The position numbers and the translations under genes were made by a program. Shown here piece by piece: positions 43,819 to 54,698 of a stretch of 64,000 nt of DNA. Position 1 is the stretch's first letter; every line of letters starts with the position of its first letter. The notes beneath the pieces were generated by a model that was not told the DNA's origin, made no database searches, and worked only from the letters and a program-made list of their open reading frames with translations. Source of the DNA: Rana temporaria (taxonomy: Eukaryota; Chordata; Amphibia; Anura; Ranidae); the NCBI RefSeq assembly GCF_905171775.1, contig NC_053501.1, forward strand, positions 70,775,585 to 70,839,584, in the 5' to 3' direction.

Positions 43819-43934
43819 GGATTTGAGCCAAGAGATACAGAAATTGGGAAGAAGTTAATGACCTGGAAAAATATGCAGAGCAGTACAGCATACAGAAGGT
43901 CATTGCCTGCCTATCCACACAATGAGAAGAACAG
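43819..43934 (+). CDS. DISP2: DISP2 coding exon 5 (first extracellular loop, start)
   Basis: The acceptor is gcctgtcatag|GGA and the donor AAGAACAG|gtataa; 116 nt, phase 0 in and phase 2 out. It encodes residues 200-237, beginning GFEPRDTEIGKKLMTWKN, the most recognisable Dispatched signature after TM1 (GFEPR.T.IG..L..W). The rest (MQSSTAYRRSLPAYPHNEKN) is variable loop sequence. The final AG joins the T of exon 6 to make Ser 238. Good splice sites and conserved sequence make this secure. Confidence 0.95.
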
Positions 43935-44143
43935 GTATAATGACAGTTTTATTGTTGAATCACTTCTACGCCATCTGCCTGCCAAACATTTCACACAGCA
44001 TATGAGCTGCCATTTACAGCCTAGGTAAATAAACCGTGAAGGTGCTGCAGCTAAACAGAATGCTAGTAGATGGGAGGAAAGCTGGACCAATTTGGAGCAT
44101 TAAAATGTAATTACACCTTTCACCATGTTTGATCACTCTAAGG

Positions 44144-44850
44144 CAGGGTAGGCAAACTTTTGAGCACAGTGTGCCGAAAAAGGTTTTTATAGATTTTTTT
44201 AAAGATTTTATAACAAAAAACTTCACGCTCTCAATCACAGAAAGGATTTTTCATAAAGTAAATGCTGTAAATTACTTTAGTAGTGAGAAATTAACATCCT
44301 GCACTCTCACACCTCAGATCAGCCCCAATTCCTGTAATTCAACACCTCAGATCACTGTAACCCCCTGCTCCTCTGCTCCACCACTGTAACCCCCTGCTCA
44401 TCTGCCCCACCACTGTAACTCCCTGTTCATCTGCCCCACTACTGTAACCCCCCTGCACATCTGCCCCACCACTGTAACCCCCTGCACATCTGCCCCACCA
44501 CTGTAACCCCCTGCACATCTGCCCCACCACTGGAACCCCCTGCTCATATGCCCCACCACTGTAACCCCCTGCTCATATGCCCCACCACTGTAACCCCCTG
44601 CTCATATGCCTCACCACTGTAACCCCCTGCACATCTGCCCCACCACTGTAACCCCCTGCACATCTGCCCCACCACTGTAACCCCCTGCTCATATGCCCCA
44701 CCACTTAAACCCCCTGCTCATCTGCCCCCTCCAATGTACCCCCCTGCACTGACACTTTCCTGCGCTGCTCTGCTGATGGGGAGTCGAGTGCCAGCAAAAG
44801 AGGCTTTGAGTGACACTTGCGGCACTAGTGCCAGGGGTTGCCTACGCCTG
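44144..44850. mobile_element. hAT-type element with near-perfect 8-bp TSD
   Basis: The ends cagggtaggcaaactttt and gggttgcctacgcctg are inverted, flanked by ctctaagg (44136-44143) and ctctaatg (44851-44858), 7 of 8 identical. Internally it keeps hAT-type tgagcacagtgtgccg and tgccaggggttgcc and has been expanded by a minisatellite. Confidence 0.7.
44341..44738. repeat. 29-bp minisatellite inside the hAT element
   Basis: About 13 units of ctgtaaccccctgcacatct + gccccacca, with ctc/cac and ctg/ata variants. Purely repetitive; reverse-strand frames giving GADVQGGYSSG-type proteins are artefacts. Confidence 0.9.
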
Positions 44851-44879
44851 CTCTAATGTTTTAAAACAGGGTAGTGAGT

Positions 44880-45218
44880 TTGTAAATATATAGCCTACCT
44901 TGTTTTATTACCCTTATCATAGGCATGCGCACATGGAGTGCTGGGTCTGCCTGGGCACATCCTAATCCCCATGTTGCCAGAGCCAAAAGTGAGACATCTG
45001 TTTAGACCCCTGATATTCCACCAAAGCCCCCCAACGTGGCTCCTAAAATAATTGCAAAAAATAAAAATTAAAAATAAAATTGTAAAAAGATTATAAATAA
45101 AACAATACAAATAAAACACTACTGACACCATCCACTGCTCTACTGACACCATTCATGTTTTAATACATTTTAAAATGTTTGTTTACATTTATTTATAAGC
45201 GTGTGTGTGCGCGCCATA

Positions 45219-45276
<58 letters not shown>

Positions 45277-45660
45277 CTCTACACACATGCGTGTTTGAGC
45301 TTTGGGGTGCACATCCTAATGCATTAGGCTGCACACACCTATGACCCTTATATAAACTGGTTTTGGAAAATCTATTTTACTCAGAAGGAAATTGTCTAAA
45401 TGTGCTTGCAGCCATGCTGTTTACAGTGACCTCTACTGTGTCAGTATAAAATAAAACATTACCAGCTACCAGCTACCTGTCATGACACCAATACACTGCC
45501 CTGATGATGTCAGAAGTAGATAAGTAATACTTGGTATTTACAAACCTTAGCAATATAAACATTGGATCAAATGTGTCACTTATTTCCCATTCTCAACTAT
45601 CTCCTTTTTTTGGTAGTAGCAATAAACTTGCTTCTCAAGGTAACATGAGCTTTAGATGAC
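44880..45660. other. Intron sequence with a (TA)n tract, no gene
   Basis: AT-rich, with a pure TA tract at 45221-45274 (about 27 dinucleotides) preceded by gtgtgtgtgcgcgcc. No ORF or element edge recognised. Confidence 0.6.
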
Positions 45661-45663
45661 TGC

Positions 45664-46030
45664 TTAACCACTTAAGGACCGAAAGGATTTGCCCCCTTAA
45701 TGACCAGGCCATTTTTTTGCAATACGGCACTGCGACGCTTTAGCAGGCAATTTTGCGGTTGTGCGATGCTGTACCCAAACAAAATGAGGGTCCTTTTTTT
45801 CCCATAAATAGAGCTTTTTTTGGTGGTATTTGATTATCTCTGCGGTTTTTATTTTTTGTGCTTTAAACAGAAAAAGACCGACAATATAAAAAAAAATGTT
45901 TGTTACTAGTAATGCCTGTGATCAACGATTTTTAGCAGGACTGCGACATTGCGGTAAACAGATCGGACACTTTTGATACTTTTTTGGTACCATTGACATT
46001 TATACAGCGATCAGAGCTAAAAATAGTCAT
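45664..46030 (+). repeat. Partial family N copy
   Basis: ttaaccacttaaggaccgaa opens the match. The ttgcaatacggcactgcgac and aaatagagctttttttggtg segments match the full copies. The right half is lost near 46030, followed by a ctgaggaagacacgtgatag box. Confidence 0.6.
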
Positions 46031-46705
46031 CATATACCCTGAGGAAGACACGTGATAGCCCTGTGTTACCAGGCGTAGGGGAGGGGCCAGGATGGTGGAG
46101 GAGACAGGACACACGCTCCTTGTGCTGCTGCTGATACATCCAAGGCTAGAAGCCTATTGGAGTAGATTTTTTTATATTTGTTTGCTGTAGATTGGTGCGC
46201 TGGAAGCACCATGAAAATGTGAGTACCCTGCTGTTTTTAAATTTTAATAAATCTTTATCTAAACGATATCACACTATCAAGCCTCTTTTCATTTTGAATT
46301 GAGGAATATACCAGTGGATTTGTCTGGGGAGCCAGCAGAGATCAGTGGTTCAGCTGCTTTTCAGACCAAACTCAATTGTGCGGTCACAATCCCTGAGGTG
46401 AGCACAATCACACGGGGGTGGGGGGAAGCACATGTGTGAAGTCACTGCAACAGTGTGTGGAGCCCCATACAGTCACAATATTGGATTGTCACCTTTTTAC
46501 TGGGGACTTTATTGCATCACTTTCTAATATATTTGTTTGAAGCTATTATCACAATTTATCACATAATAATTGCTGCACACAGGAATTTTTTCATTATTTC
46601 TGTTTAAAGCATTTCTATTTATCACATATGAATTGTTTTTTTTTATGTATGTATTTATTTATATTGTTGGCACTTTAGCACAATAGCAATTTCAATTCAC
46701 AGTGA

Positions 46706-47365
46706 GTGAGTGAGTACTTGTATAGCGCTACAAATGCAAACTAAATCGCCTTAAGGCGCTTTTTGCCACCAGTGTCCGCCTGTGTTTTCAGAAGAGGTGG
46801 GTCTTAAGCTTCTTCCTGAAGGCCAGATGGTTTTCCTCCATCCGGATGTCCGTGGGTAGAGCGTTCCATAGCCGGGGTCCTTGGACCACGAATCTTCGCT
46901 CTCCATTAGATTTGTAGCGGGTCTTGGGGATGTGGAGGAGGGTTTTGGTTAGTTGATCGGAGGGGGCGACTAGGGGTGTAGTGCTTTATTTTCTCGCATA
47001 AGTATTGCGGAGCGTTTCCTTGTGTGCATTTGTGAGTGAGGGTCTTGAATGTAACCCGATCATTCACGGGCCGGCTAGCCAATGGAGGGTCCTCAGGGTC
47101 GGGGTGATTGATTCCCAGGGTTTTTTTCACGTTACCAGTCTGGCTGCTGTGTTCTGGATGAAATGTAAACGTGACATTTGGTATTTGGGAAGTCCTAGGT
47201 AGAGGGAGTGTGCGTAGTCAAGTCGGGAATTGATGATTATTCCAACTACAACTGCTGTGTCTCCTTCCGGGATGAAGGGGATGAGTCTACGCAACAGGTG
47301 AAGAAGGTGGTGGAGACACAGGATACCCCATCCTGTGTCTCCGTGCGCCTCCACCTCCCGTTAAT
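46706..47365 (-). mobile_element. L2-like LINE 3' fragment
   Basis: On the - strand the sequence reads INSRLDYAHSLYLGLPKYQM, LHFIQNTAARLVT, then (after a stop) LRTLHWLAG and finally LWNALPTDIR with FRKKLKTHLF. These are the ordered C-terminal RT signatures of L2-type LINEs (SRLDYCNSLL.GLP, QN.AARLVT, LHWLP, LWN.LP..iR, FK..LKT.LF). Stops and frameshifts are present. The 3' edge is near 46706 (tatagcgcta). It is antisense to DISP2. Confidence 0.8.
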
Positions 47366-47733
47366 AGAAGTTGTAGTACAGCATGGTGCGGCAGCATTAA
47401 AAATTCAGAGTCCAGTTGCAGAAATGGAACTGTATTATAACTGAAGTTTGGCAAATGACAACAAGCCCGGCGAGAAGGCATCCGACAAGAAACCCTCACA
47501 GGATAACAGTGATGGTAGAAGTGGAAGGTTTCAGGTGTGCCAACAGTATCTGTCCCGAGGGGGGAACTGGTCAGTCTGAAATGGGTGATCTGTCCCTGCA
47601 TTAGCCACACGCGCCAAGCCCGGGAGCCAGAGTCTTAAATAGATTCTGCCTGACCCACGATGGCAACCAAAGTCACATGGGGTGCCAGCATCTAGTTGGA
47701 TGATGCCTCTCTGTGCCCAAGGAAACCATAGAG

Positions 47734-48001
47734 TAAGGCTAGGTTCACACTGCTGCGAATTCTATTGCGAATTTGAGCTGTTGCGATTTCTCAAATTCGC
47801 AAGTCATTTAAAATACATAGTTTAACATTAGTGCTGTTCACAGTAATGCGTTGCGAATATAAGCTGCACGAAAAAAGGGTCCTGTGCGAGTTTGATCTGT
47901 GTGCGATGCGAATTCAGCTCTATAGACTGGCATTCCCTGAAATTGTGGCCGCGAATCGCGGCAAATACGCAGCAAATTTGCAGCAGTGTGAACCTAGCCT
48001 C
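47734..48001. mobile_element. Foldback MITE (family F)
   Basis: taaggctaggttcacactgc and gcagtgtgaacctagcct are perfect inverted ends. The interior carries gcgaatttgagctgttgcg arms. The 47366-47733 stretch before it is repeat-like, and I could not classify it. Confidence 0.7.
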
Positions 48002-48445
48002 CCAAGGTTCCTCTTGACTTCCTCTTCCATCTGCATTACTGCTGCAGAAGAGCACCAACTGCTGTGGAGACAATGGACCATACCTGCCTACAGGGGAAAA
48101 AGTCATGCATAATCAGGCACTCTTGACAAGTGTCTTTGACAGCTCTTTTAGTTCTATTAACCCCAAAATACCAGAATATTACAGTGTAGGGGATAAGGAT
48201 GGGTATTGAAGGAGGACGTTTTCTGATTAATGGGGACACAGTAGCACAAGGGACTCATCTCACTGAAGGAATGTAATATACCTTGTGCTTCTTCTTTATT
48301 ATTTTTAAAATAAACGTAGGCTTTAATTGTGAAAAAGGATTCTTCCGTAGTGATAAAAATACATTGTGTATGATGTTTTTTTACATTGAAAATTCATTCA
48401 TATAGTCATTACAAAAGATCTACAAGTGTCATTTCTTTTTGTCAG

Positions 48446-48570
48446 TTTTAATGACCTGGATTTCAGCAGAAGAAAGGAAAAGCTTCTTCAAATGTCCAGA
48501 AAAGAAACACGATATCGCAGGATGGTGGAACAAAAGGATGGGGTAGATGGCTTTTTCTGTGGTCCACCAG
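48446..48570 (+). CDS. DISP2: DISP2 coding exon 6 (extracellular loop with furin-like site)
   Basis: The acceptor is tctttttgtcag|T and the donor GGTCCACCAG|gttagt; 1 + 123 + 1 nt. It encodes residues 239-279. The sequence is basic (FSRRKEKLLQMSRKETRYRR) and then reaches FFCGPP, the conserved FFC.P motif of Dispatched proteins. RYRR (48510-48521, residues 260-263) followed by Met fits a furin R-X-R/K-R cleavage site. DISP1 is cleaved by furin at the equivalent position, which is known; cleavage here is inferred. The final G pairs with CA of exon 7 to give Ala 280. Confidence 0.93.
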
Positions 48571-49290
48571 GTTAGTATGATTTCCTTACAGAGGAAAGTT
48601 TTTTGAGGGGATTTTTGGTGGTGCTTTAATCATAAATAGTACCAAGAGGTAGTAAAAAGTTTAACCAATGTTATTCATACATATTTAAAAATATATCATA
48701 CATAGAAAAAGGGGGGGTTAGCAGATTGTCATTATATCACATCATAGATGGCATATTAAAAATAGGTGATGATAAGATGTTATTATCCTGACATGTTTCG
48801 CCCAGAAGGAATTCCTCAGGGGATTAATTCAGACAATCATCACTTTAAGAGGAAAAAAAATACCATTACAGAGAAAATAATTATTGTATATATTACAAAC
48901 AGTGCTGAAATTAACAATTCGAAAGATATTATTCGCCATATTGTACAACCATACAACCGCTTACCAAAGCCATGTGTCTGCGCCACCAAATCAAAGGCCA
49001 CCAGGACGTCATAGGAGGACCCAGGACTTGCAGGGATTTAGCTTTACACCATGCTTTCTCAAGAGCATGACTGCATCTCTTATACTGTTCTGCCCCCCCC
49101 CCCCATGGGACCAAGTACATGTAGTACTTGGTCCCATCATCCTAGGTGCGTATTATGTCAGTTATGAGGTCCAACCTTCCCATAACTAGGAAGGTGAATG
49201 TTGATAGGGTAAATGGAACAGCCATTTTATTTATCAAACATGTATTTATTATTATCAAAACATGTATTTCTGATTTAGTGTGTGTATATA
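48571..49290. other. Intron sequence with a reversed CCTGAGGAA...CGAAACATGT box
   Basis: At 48789-48825 cctgacatgtttcgcccaga followed by aggaattcctcagggg is the reverse complement of the CCTGAGGAA...GCGAAAC box seen elsewhere. A hairpin ccaagtacatgtagtacttgg lies near 49112. No gene is seen. Confidence 0.45.
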
Positions 49291-49513
49291 TATACAGTTG
49301 CAAAAAAAAGTATGTGAACCCTTTGGAATGATAAGAATTTCTGCACAAATTGGTCATAAAATGTGATCTGATCTTCATCTAAGTCACAACAATAGACAAT
49401 CACAGTCTGCTTAAACTAATAACACACAAAGAATTAAATGTTACCATGTTTTTATTGAACACACCATGTAAACATTCACAGTGCAGGTGGAAAAAGTATG
49501 TGAACCCCTAGAC

Positions 49514-49696
49514 CAGTGTTTCTCAACTCCAGTCCTCAAGGCGCCCCAACAGGTCATGTTTTCAGGATTTCCCTCAGATGAAACAGCTGTGGCAATTGCA
49601 AGGCAGTGAAACTGATCAAATACCTGTGCAAAATAATGGAAAGCCTGAAAACATGACCTGTTGGGGCGCCTTGAGGACTGGAGTTGAAAAACCCTG
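49514..49696. mobile_element. hAT-type MITE with perfect 8-bp TSD, inside the Tc1 arm
   Basis: The ends cagtgtttctcaactccagt and actggagttgaaaaaccctg, with very long arms (ctcaaggcgccccaacaggt / acctgttggggcgccttgag). The TSD ccctagac is perfect (49506-49513, 49697-49704). Confidence 0.85.
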
Positions 49697-49861
49697 CCCT
49701 AGACTAATGATATCTCCAAGAGCTAATTGGAGTGAGACATCAGCCAACTGGAGTCCAATCAATGAGATGTGATTGGAGGTGTTGGTTACAGCTGCCCTGC
49801 CCTATAAAAAACACAAACCAGTTCTGGGTTTGCTTTTCACACGAAGCATTGCCTGATGTGA

Positions 49862-50885
49862 ATGATGCCACACACAAAAGAGCTCTCAGAAGACCTACGA
49901 TTAAGAATTGTTGACTTGCATAAAGCTGGAAAGGGTTATAAAAGTATCTCCAAAAGCCTTGCTGTTCATCAGTCCATGGTAAGACAAATTGTCTATAAAT
50001 GGAGAAAGTTCAGCACTGCTGCTACTCTCCCTAGAAGTGGCCATCCTGTAAAGATGACTGCAAGAGCACAGCGCAGACTGCTCAATGAGGTGAAGAAGAA
50101 TCCTAGAGTGTCAACTAAAGACTTAGAAAAGTCTCTGGCATATGCTAACATCCGTTAGCAAATCTACGATACGTAAAACACTAAACAAGAATGGATTTCA
50201 TGGGAGGATACCACAGAGGAAGCCACTGCTGTCCAAAAAAAACATTGCTGCACGTTTACAGTTTGCACAAGAGCACCTGGATGTTTCACAGCAGTACTGG
50301 CAAAATATTCTATGGACAGATGAAACCAAAGTTGAGTTATTTGGAAGAAACACACAACACTATGTGTGGAGAAAAAGAGGCACAGCACACCAACATCAAA
50401 ACCTCATCCCAACTGTGAAGTATGGTGGTGGGGGCATCAAGGTTTGGGGCTGCTTTGCTGCATCAGGGCCTTGACAGATTGCTATCATCGAAGGAAAAAT
50501 GAATTCCCAAGTTTATCAAGACATTTTGCAGGAGAACTTAAGACCATTTGTCCACCAAGTGAAGCTCAACAGAAGATGGGTGTTGCAACAGGACAACAAC
50601 CCAAAGCATAGAAGTAAATCAGCAACAGAATGGCTTAAACAGAAGAAAATACGCCTTCTGGAGTGGCCCAGTCAGAGTCCTGACCTCAACCCGATTGAGA
50701 TGCTGTGGCATAACCTCCAGAAAGCGATTCACACCAGACATCCCAAGAATATTGCTGAACTGAAACAGTTCTGTAAAGAGGAATGGTCAAGAATTACGCC
50801 TGACCGTTGTACACGTCTGATCTGCAACTACAGGAAACATTTGGTTGAAGTCATTGCTGCCAAAGGAGATTCAATCAGTTATTAA
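49862..50885 (+). pseudogene. Tc1-type transposase, nearly intact pseudogene
   Basis: A cut-and-paste transposase of Tc1 length (about 340 residues). It starts MMPHTKELSEDLRLRIVDLH and keeps both HTH motifs (GKGYKSISKSLAVHQSMVRQ; GHPVKMTARAQRR). The catalytic triad DD34E is visible: WTDETK (near 50317), QDNNPKH (near 50590) and SPDLNPIEMLW (near 50680). Two lesions break it: a frameshift near 50150, where one frame ends at ANIR and the next continues VSKSTIRKTLNKNG, and an in-frame TGA at about 50473 after the CFAASGP segment. The rest reads through to GDSISY and a stop at 50883-50885. It is dead, but young compared with the other Tc1 copy. Confidence 0.9.
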
Positions 50886-51016
50886 ATCCAAGGGTTCACA
50901 TACTTTTTCCACCTGCACTGTGAATGTTTACATGGTGTGTTCAATAAAAACATGGTAAAATGTAATTATTTGTGTGTTATTAGTTTAAGCAGACTGTAAT
51001 TGTCTATTGTTGTGAC

Positions 51017-51442
51017 TAAGGCCGCATACACACGATCGGTTAAACCGATGAGAACAGTCTGATGGACAGTTTTCATCGCTCCAAACCGATTGTGTGTGGG
51101 CGCCATCGGTTATTTAACCATCGGTTAAAAAAAAGCCAACTTGTTTTAAATTTAACCGATGGATTCCTAATCGATAGAAAAAAAAACGATTGTTAGTAGG
51201 CACGACCATCGGTTAAAAATCCACGCATGCTCAGAATCAAGTCGACGCATGCTTGGAAGCATTGAACTTCATTTTTTTCAGCAGGTCGTTGTGTTTTACG
51301 CCACCGCGTTCTGAAACTAACGTTTTTTTAACCGATGGTGTGTAGGCACGACTGACCATCAGTCAGCTTCATCGGTTAACCGATGAAAACGGTCCATCAG
51401 ACCGTTTTCATCGGATGGACCGATCGTGTGTACAGGGCATTA
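51017..51442. mobile_element. Foldback MITE (family H) in the right arm of the Tc1 element
   Basis: ggccgcatacacacgatcgg and ccgatcgtgtgtacagggca form the ends, with TAA on the left and TTA on the right. The opposite Tc1 arm gives the empty site, which reads gtgacttagatg. So only one of the two flanks matches the original TTA. Confidence 0.8.
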
Positions 51443-51570
51443 GATGAAGATCAGATCACATTTTATGACCAATTTGTGCAGAAATCCAAATCCATATCAT
51501 TCACATACTTTTTCTTGCAACTGTATATATATAAACATACACACACAATAAATCAGAAATACATGTTTTA

Positions 51571-51702
51571 TTATCCAATCATGTGCAAGCTAAAATTATG
51601 TTTTTTATTTTCCTTGCATGTCCCCCTCGGGTCTACAGCGACTGCACTTCCAAGTGCACTTGTAGTGCAAAGTGGATTTCCCTTTAGTAAATAACCCCCA
51701 GT
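51571..51702. repeat. Right half of a GGGGGTTATTTACTAAAGG repeat (family Q)
   Basis: ccaatcatgtgcaagctaaa and ttgtagtgcaaagtggattt, ending ctttagtaaataacccccag, match the copy at 53331-54750. Confidence 0.6.
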
Positions 51703-51844
51703 GTGTAACAATTGTCTTGATTGTGTTCAAAGGCTATTTCCGCCTTAATTTGTAAAGAGTGCTATTTCGCCCTTTGAATATAGAAATTGACAAGCTTATG
51801 TGAATGACCATCCGCATATCAATATAGTATTAAGTAATAAAGTA

Positions 51845-52716
51845 TTAACCCCCCTGGCGGTATTCCCGAGTCTGACTCGGGGTGAGATTTTTGGGCTACG
51901 ATCGGTAACCCCGAGTCAGACTCGGGCTCGCCTCGCTGAATCCACAGGCTTAGTTTACTTACCTTGTCCCTGGATCCAGCGATGCCACCGCGCTGTGTGA
52001 GCGAGCGGGACCTCGCTCGATTCACACAGTGCCTCTGTGTGCCGCCGATCTCCGTTCCCTGCGACGTTACAACGCACGGGAGCGGAGAACGGCGCCAAAT
52101 TCAAAAAGGTAAACAAACACAATACATACAGTATACTGTAATCTTATAGATTACAGTACTGTATGTAAAAAATACACACCCCCCTTGTCCCTAGTGGTCT
52201 GCCCAGTGCCCTACATGTACTTTTATATAATAGAAACTGTTCTTTCTGCCTGCAAATGTAGATTGTCCATAGCAACCAAAAGTGTCCCTTTATGTCAAAA
52301 ATGGTTTTAGAGCAGCTAGAAAACAGCGATAATAAATTATAATCACTTGCAGAATTGTGCGATAGCGATTTGTGGAGAAATTCGTCATAAAAAAATAAAA
52401 GTAATGACAGCGACAATTCTGCAACTGAGCAAATTTCAGTGATTTTGAGTTGATTACATTATTGAATAATTTTTATTATAATTATATTATTATTTGTTAT
52501 AATTATTTCTAATTATTTATTATATTATAATTTATAATTTTGTTTTTAAAAAAAATTCATACCCGGGATGCCTACAAGACTCTTGCTTGGTCAGATTTAA
52601 GTGAGTTATTTCTAAAAATTACAGGCCTACCGTATAAAACACCAAATTTCCTTGCAAATAATGGTACCGCTTTCAGCACCTTTTTTCTGAAAGAATCATA
52701 CCGCCAGGTAGGTTAA
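51845..52716. mobile_element. TTAA-flanked MITE, CCCCTGGCGGTA type
   Basis: ttaacccccctggcggtatt and aatcataccgccaggtaggttaa-type ends are inverted around TTAA. A hairpin gagtctgactcgg / ccgagtcagactcg lies just inside the left end. The interior is non-coding, with an AT-rich core at 52450-52560. Confidence 0.6.
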
Positions 52717-53220
52717 AGTGGTTGTAAAGGATTTTTTTTTCCCTAAATACTTTCCTTTACCTTAGTGCAGTCCTCCTTCACTTACCTCATCCTTCGATTT
52801 TGCTTTTAAATGTCCTTATTTCTTCTGAGAAATCCTCACTTCCTGTTCTTCTGTCTGTAACTCCACACAGTAATGCAAGGTTTTCTCCCTGGTGTGGAGA
52901 AAGCTTCTTGAGGGGGGCGGGGGCGAGCAGGAGTGTCAGGACGCCCACTAACACACAGCTCCTTTCTCTATCTGCAAAGTAGAGAGTGCCCTGACTTGCC
53001 TGCTCGCCCCCTCCCCCCTCAAGAGGCTTTCTCCACACCAGGGAGAAAGCCTCCCATTACTGTGTGTAGTTACAGACAGAAGAACAGAAAGTGAGCATTT
53101 CTCAGAAGAAATAAGGACATTTAAAAGCAAAATGGAAGGATGAGGTAAGTGAAGGAGGACTGCACTAAGGTAAAGGAAGCTATTTAGGGAAAAAAAAATT
53201 TTCCTTTACAACCCCTTTAA
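52713..53220. mobile_element. T2-like foldback MITE (family K)
   Basis: ttaaagtggttgtaaaggat and cctttacaacccctttaa are inverted ends. Long arms (ccttcacttacctcatcctt / aaggatgaggtaagtgaagg) run almost to the centre. It shares its left TTAA with the right edge of the 51845-52716 element. Confidence 0.8.
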
Positions 53221-53380
53221 GATTTGACTTCAAAGGAACTTTTGATAGTTGGTTCCCACCCTTTTGGTAAAACATGAATTGTATTGATCTCCCTATTACT
53301 CAGAGCAATTTCTATTCAAATCAACACAATGGGGGTTATTTACAAAAGACAAATCCACTTTGCACTACAAGTGCAAAGTG

Positions 53381-53785
53381 TACCGTATTTATTTGGGTAT
53401 AGTGCGCACCGGCGTATAGCGCGCACCCAGTTCTAGGAGGGAAATTTCCTTAAAAAAAAAATTACTTACAGTTTAAATGTCCCTCTTCGGCGTCTTGCCC
53501 GGCGTTCATCGGCGGCCTTGTCCGGTCCGGCGTCCGTCTTCGGCCTTCGTGGTGTCCTCCCCGCTTCTCCCGCTCTGTCTCCGAGCGCTGCCGCCAACAT
53601 ATACCGAGCGCAGTACACTCGGGGACACTCGGCCACGCTCGGCTCCTCTCGCAGGGCGTGATCGCGCCTAGCCGAGTGTCCCCGAGTGTACTGCGCTCGG
53701 TATATGTCGGCGGCAGGGCTCAGAGACGGGTTCAGCCTGTTTTTAAGGGTAAAAAAGTGCACGTTATACGCCGATAAATACGGTA
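53381..53785. mobile_element. Family P MITE, TA-flanked, with a 48-bp internal palindrome
   Basis: taccgtatttatttgggtat and atacgccgataaatacggta are the ends. Inside, ccgagcgcagtacactcggg (about 53607) is repeated inverted as cccgagtgtactgcgctcgg (about 53681), with longer arms on both sides. Confidence 0.7.
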
Positions 53786-53965
53786 CTTGAAATTGCGTTG
53801 AAAGTGCACTTGGAAGTGCAGTCGCCGTAAATGGGGTAGATCTGAAATGAGGGGAAGCTCTGCTGATTTTATCATCCAATCATGTGCAAACTAAAATGCT
53901 GTTTTTTTCCCTTGTCCCCCTCGGATCTACAGCGACTACACTTTCAAGTGCACTTTGCACTTGTA

Positions 53966-54698
53966 GGGGCAGATCCACAAAGGTATTATGCCGACGTATC
54001 TCTTGATACGCCGCGTAATTTCAAATTTTGCGCGTCGTATCTTTGTTTTGTATCCACAAAACACGATACAACGGCATCTCGGCTAGATCCGACAGGCGTA
54101 AGTCTTAGTACGCCGTCGGATCTAAGCTGAAATTTTTTGGCGGCCGCTAGGTGGCGTTTCCGTCGAATTCCGCGTTGAGTATGAAAATTAGCTAGTTACG
54201 GCGATCCACGAACGTATGACCGGCCGGCGCATTTTTTTACGTCGTTTGCGTTCTGCTTTTTCCGGCGTATAGTTAAAGCTGCTGTTATGAGGCGTACTCA
54301 ATGTTAAGTATGGCCGTCGTTCCCGCGTACAATTTTGAATTTTTTACGTCGTTTGCGTAAGTCGTTCGCGAATAGGGATTTGCGTAGAATGACGTCACCG
54401 TCGTGAGCATTACCTTCTTCTGGGTTAATTTCGAGCATGCGCACTGGGATACCCCCAGGGACGGCGCATGCGCAGTTAAAAAAAAACGTTTTTTACGTCG
54501 GGTCACCACGTATTAACATAAAACACGCCCCCATCACAGAGATTTGAATGCCCCGCCATTACGCCGCCAAAGATACACTACGCCGCCGTAAATTACAGCG
54601 CAAATTCTTTCAGGATTCGAAAAAAAAGAACAAAGTTACGGCGGAGTAGTGTATCTTAGATACGCTGCGCCCGGCGCAGAGGTACGTGGATCTGCCCC
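53966..54698. mobile_element. GC-rich foldback MITE (family L)
   Basis: ggggcagatccacaaaggta and aggtacgtggatctgcccc are the inverted ends. The interior has gatacgccgcg / cggcgga cores and acgtcgtttgcgta, as in the other three copies. Confidence 0.75.

Larger units (their letters stand above)
49295..51523 (+). mobile_element. Tc1-like DNA transposon with two nested MITEs
   Basis: The ends cagttgcaaaaaaaagtatg and catactttttcttgcaactg are inverted and flanked by TA (49293-49294, 51524-51525). The arms extend far inward (tcataaaatgtgatctgatc). An hAT MITE sits in the left arm (49514-49696) and a family H MITE in the right arm (51017-51442). The transposase remnant is at 49862-50885. Nesting order: Tc1 first, both MITEs later. 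Confidence 0.9.

Noticed and set aside
45221..45274. Regulatory TATA cluster
   Set aside because: It is a simple (TA)n microsatellite.
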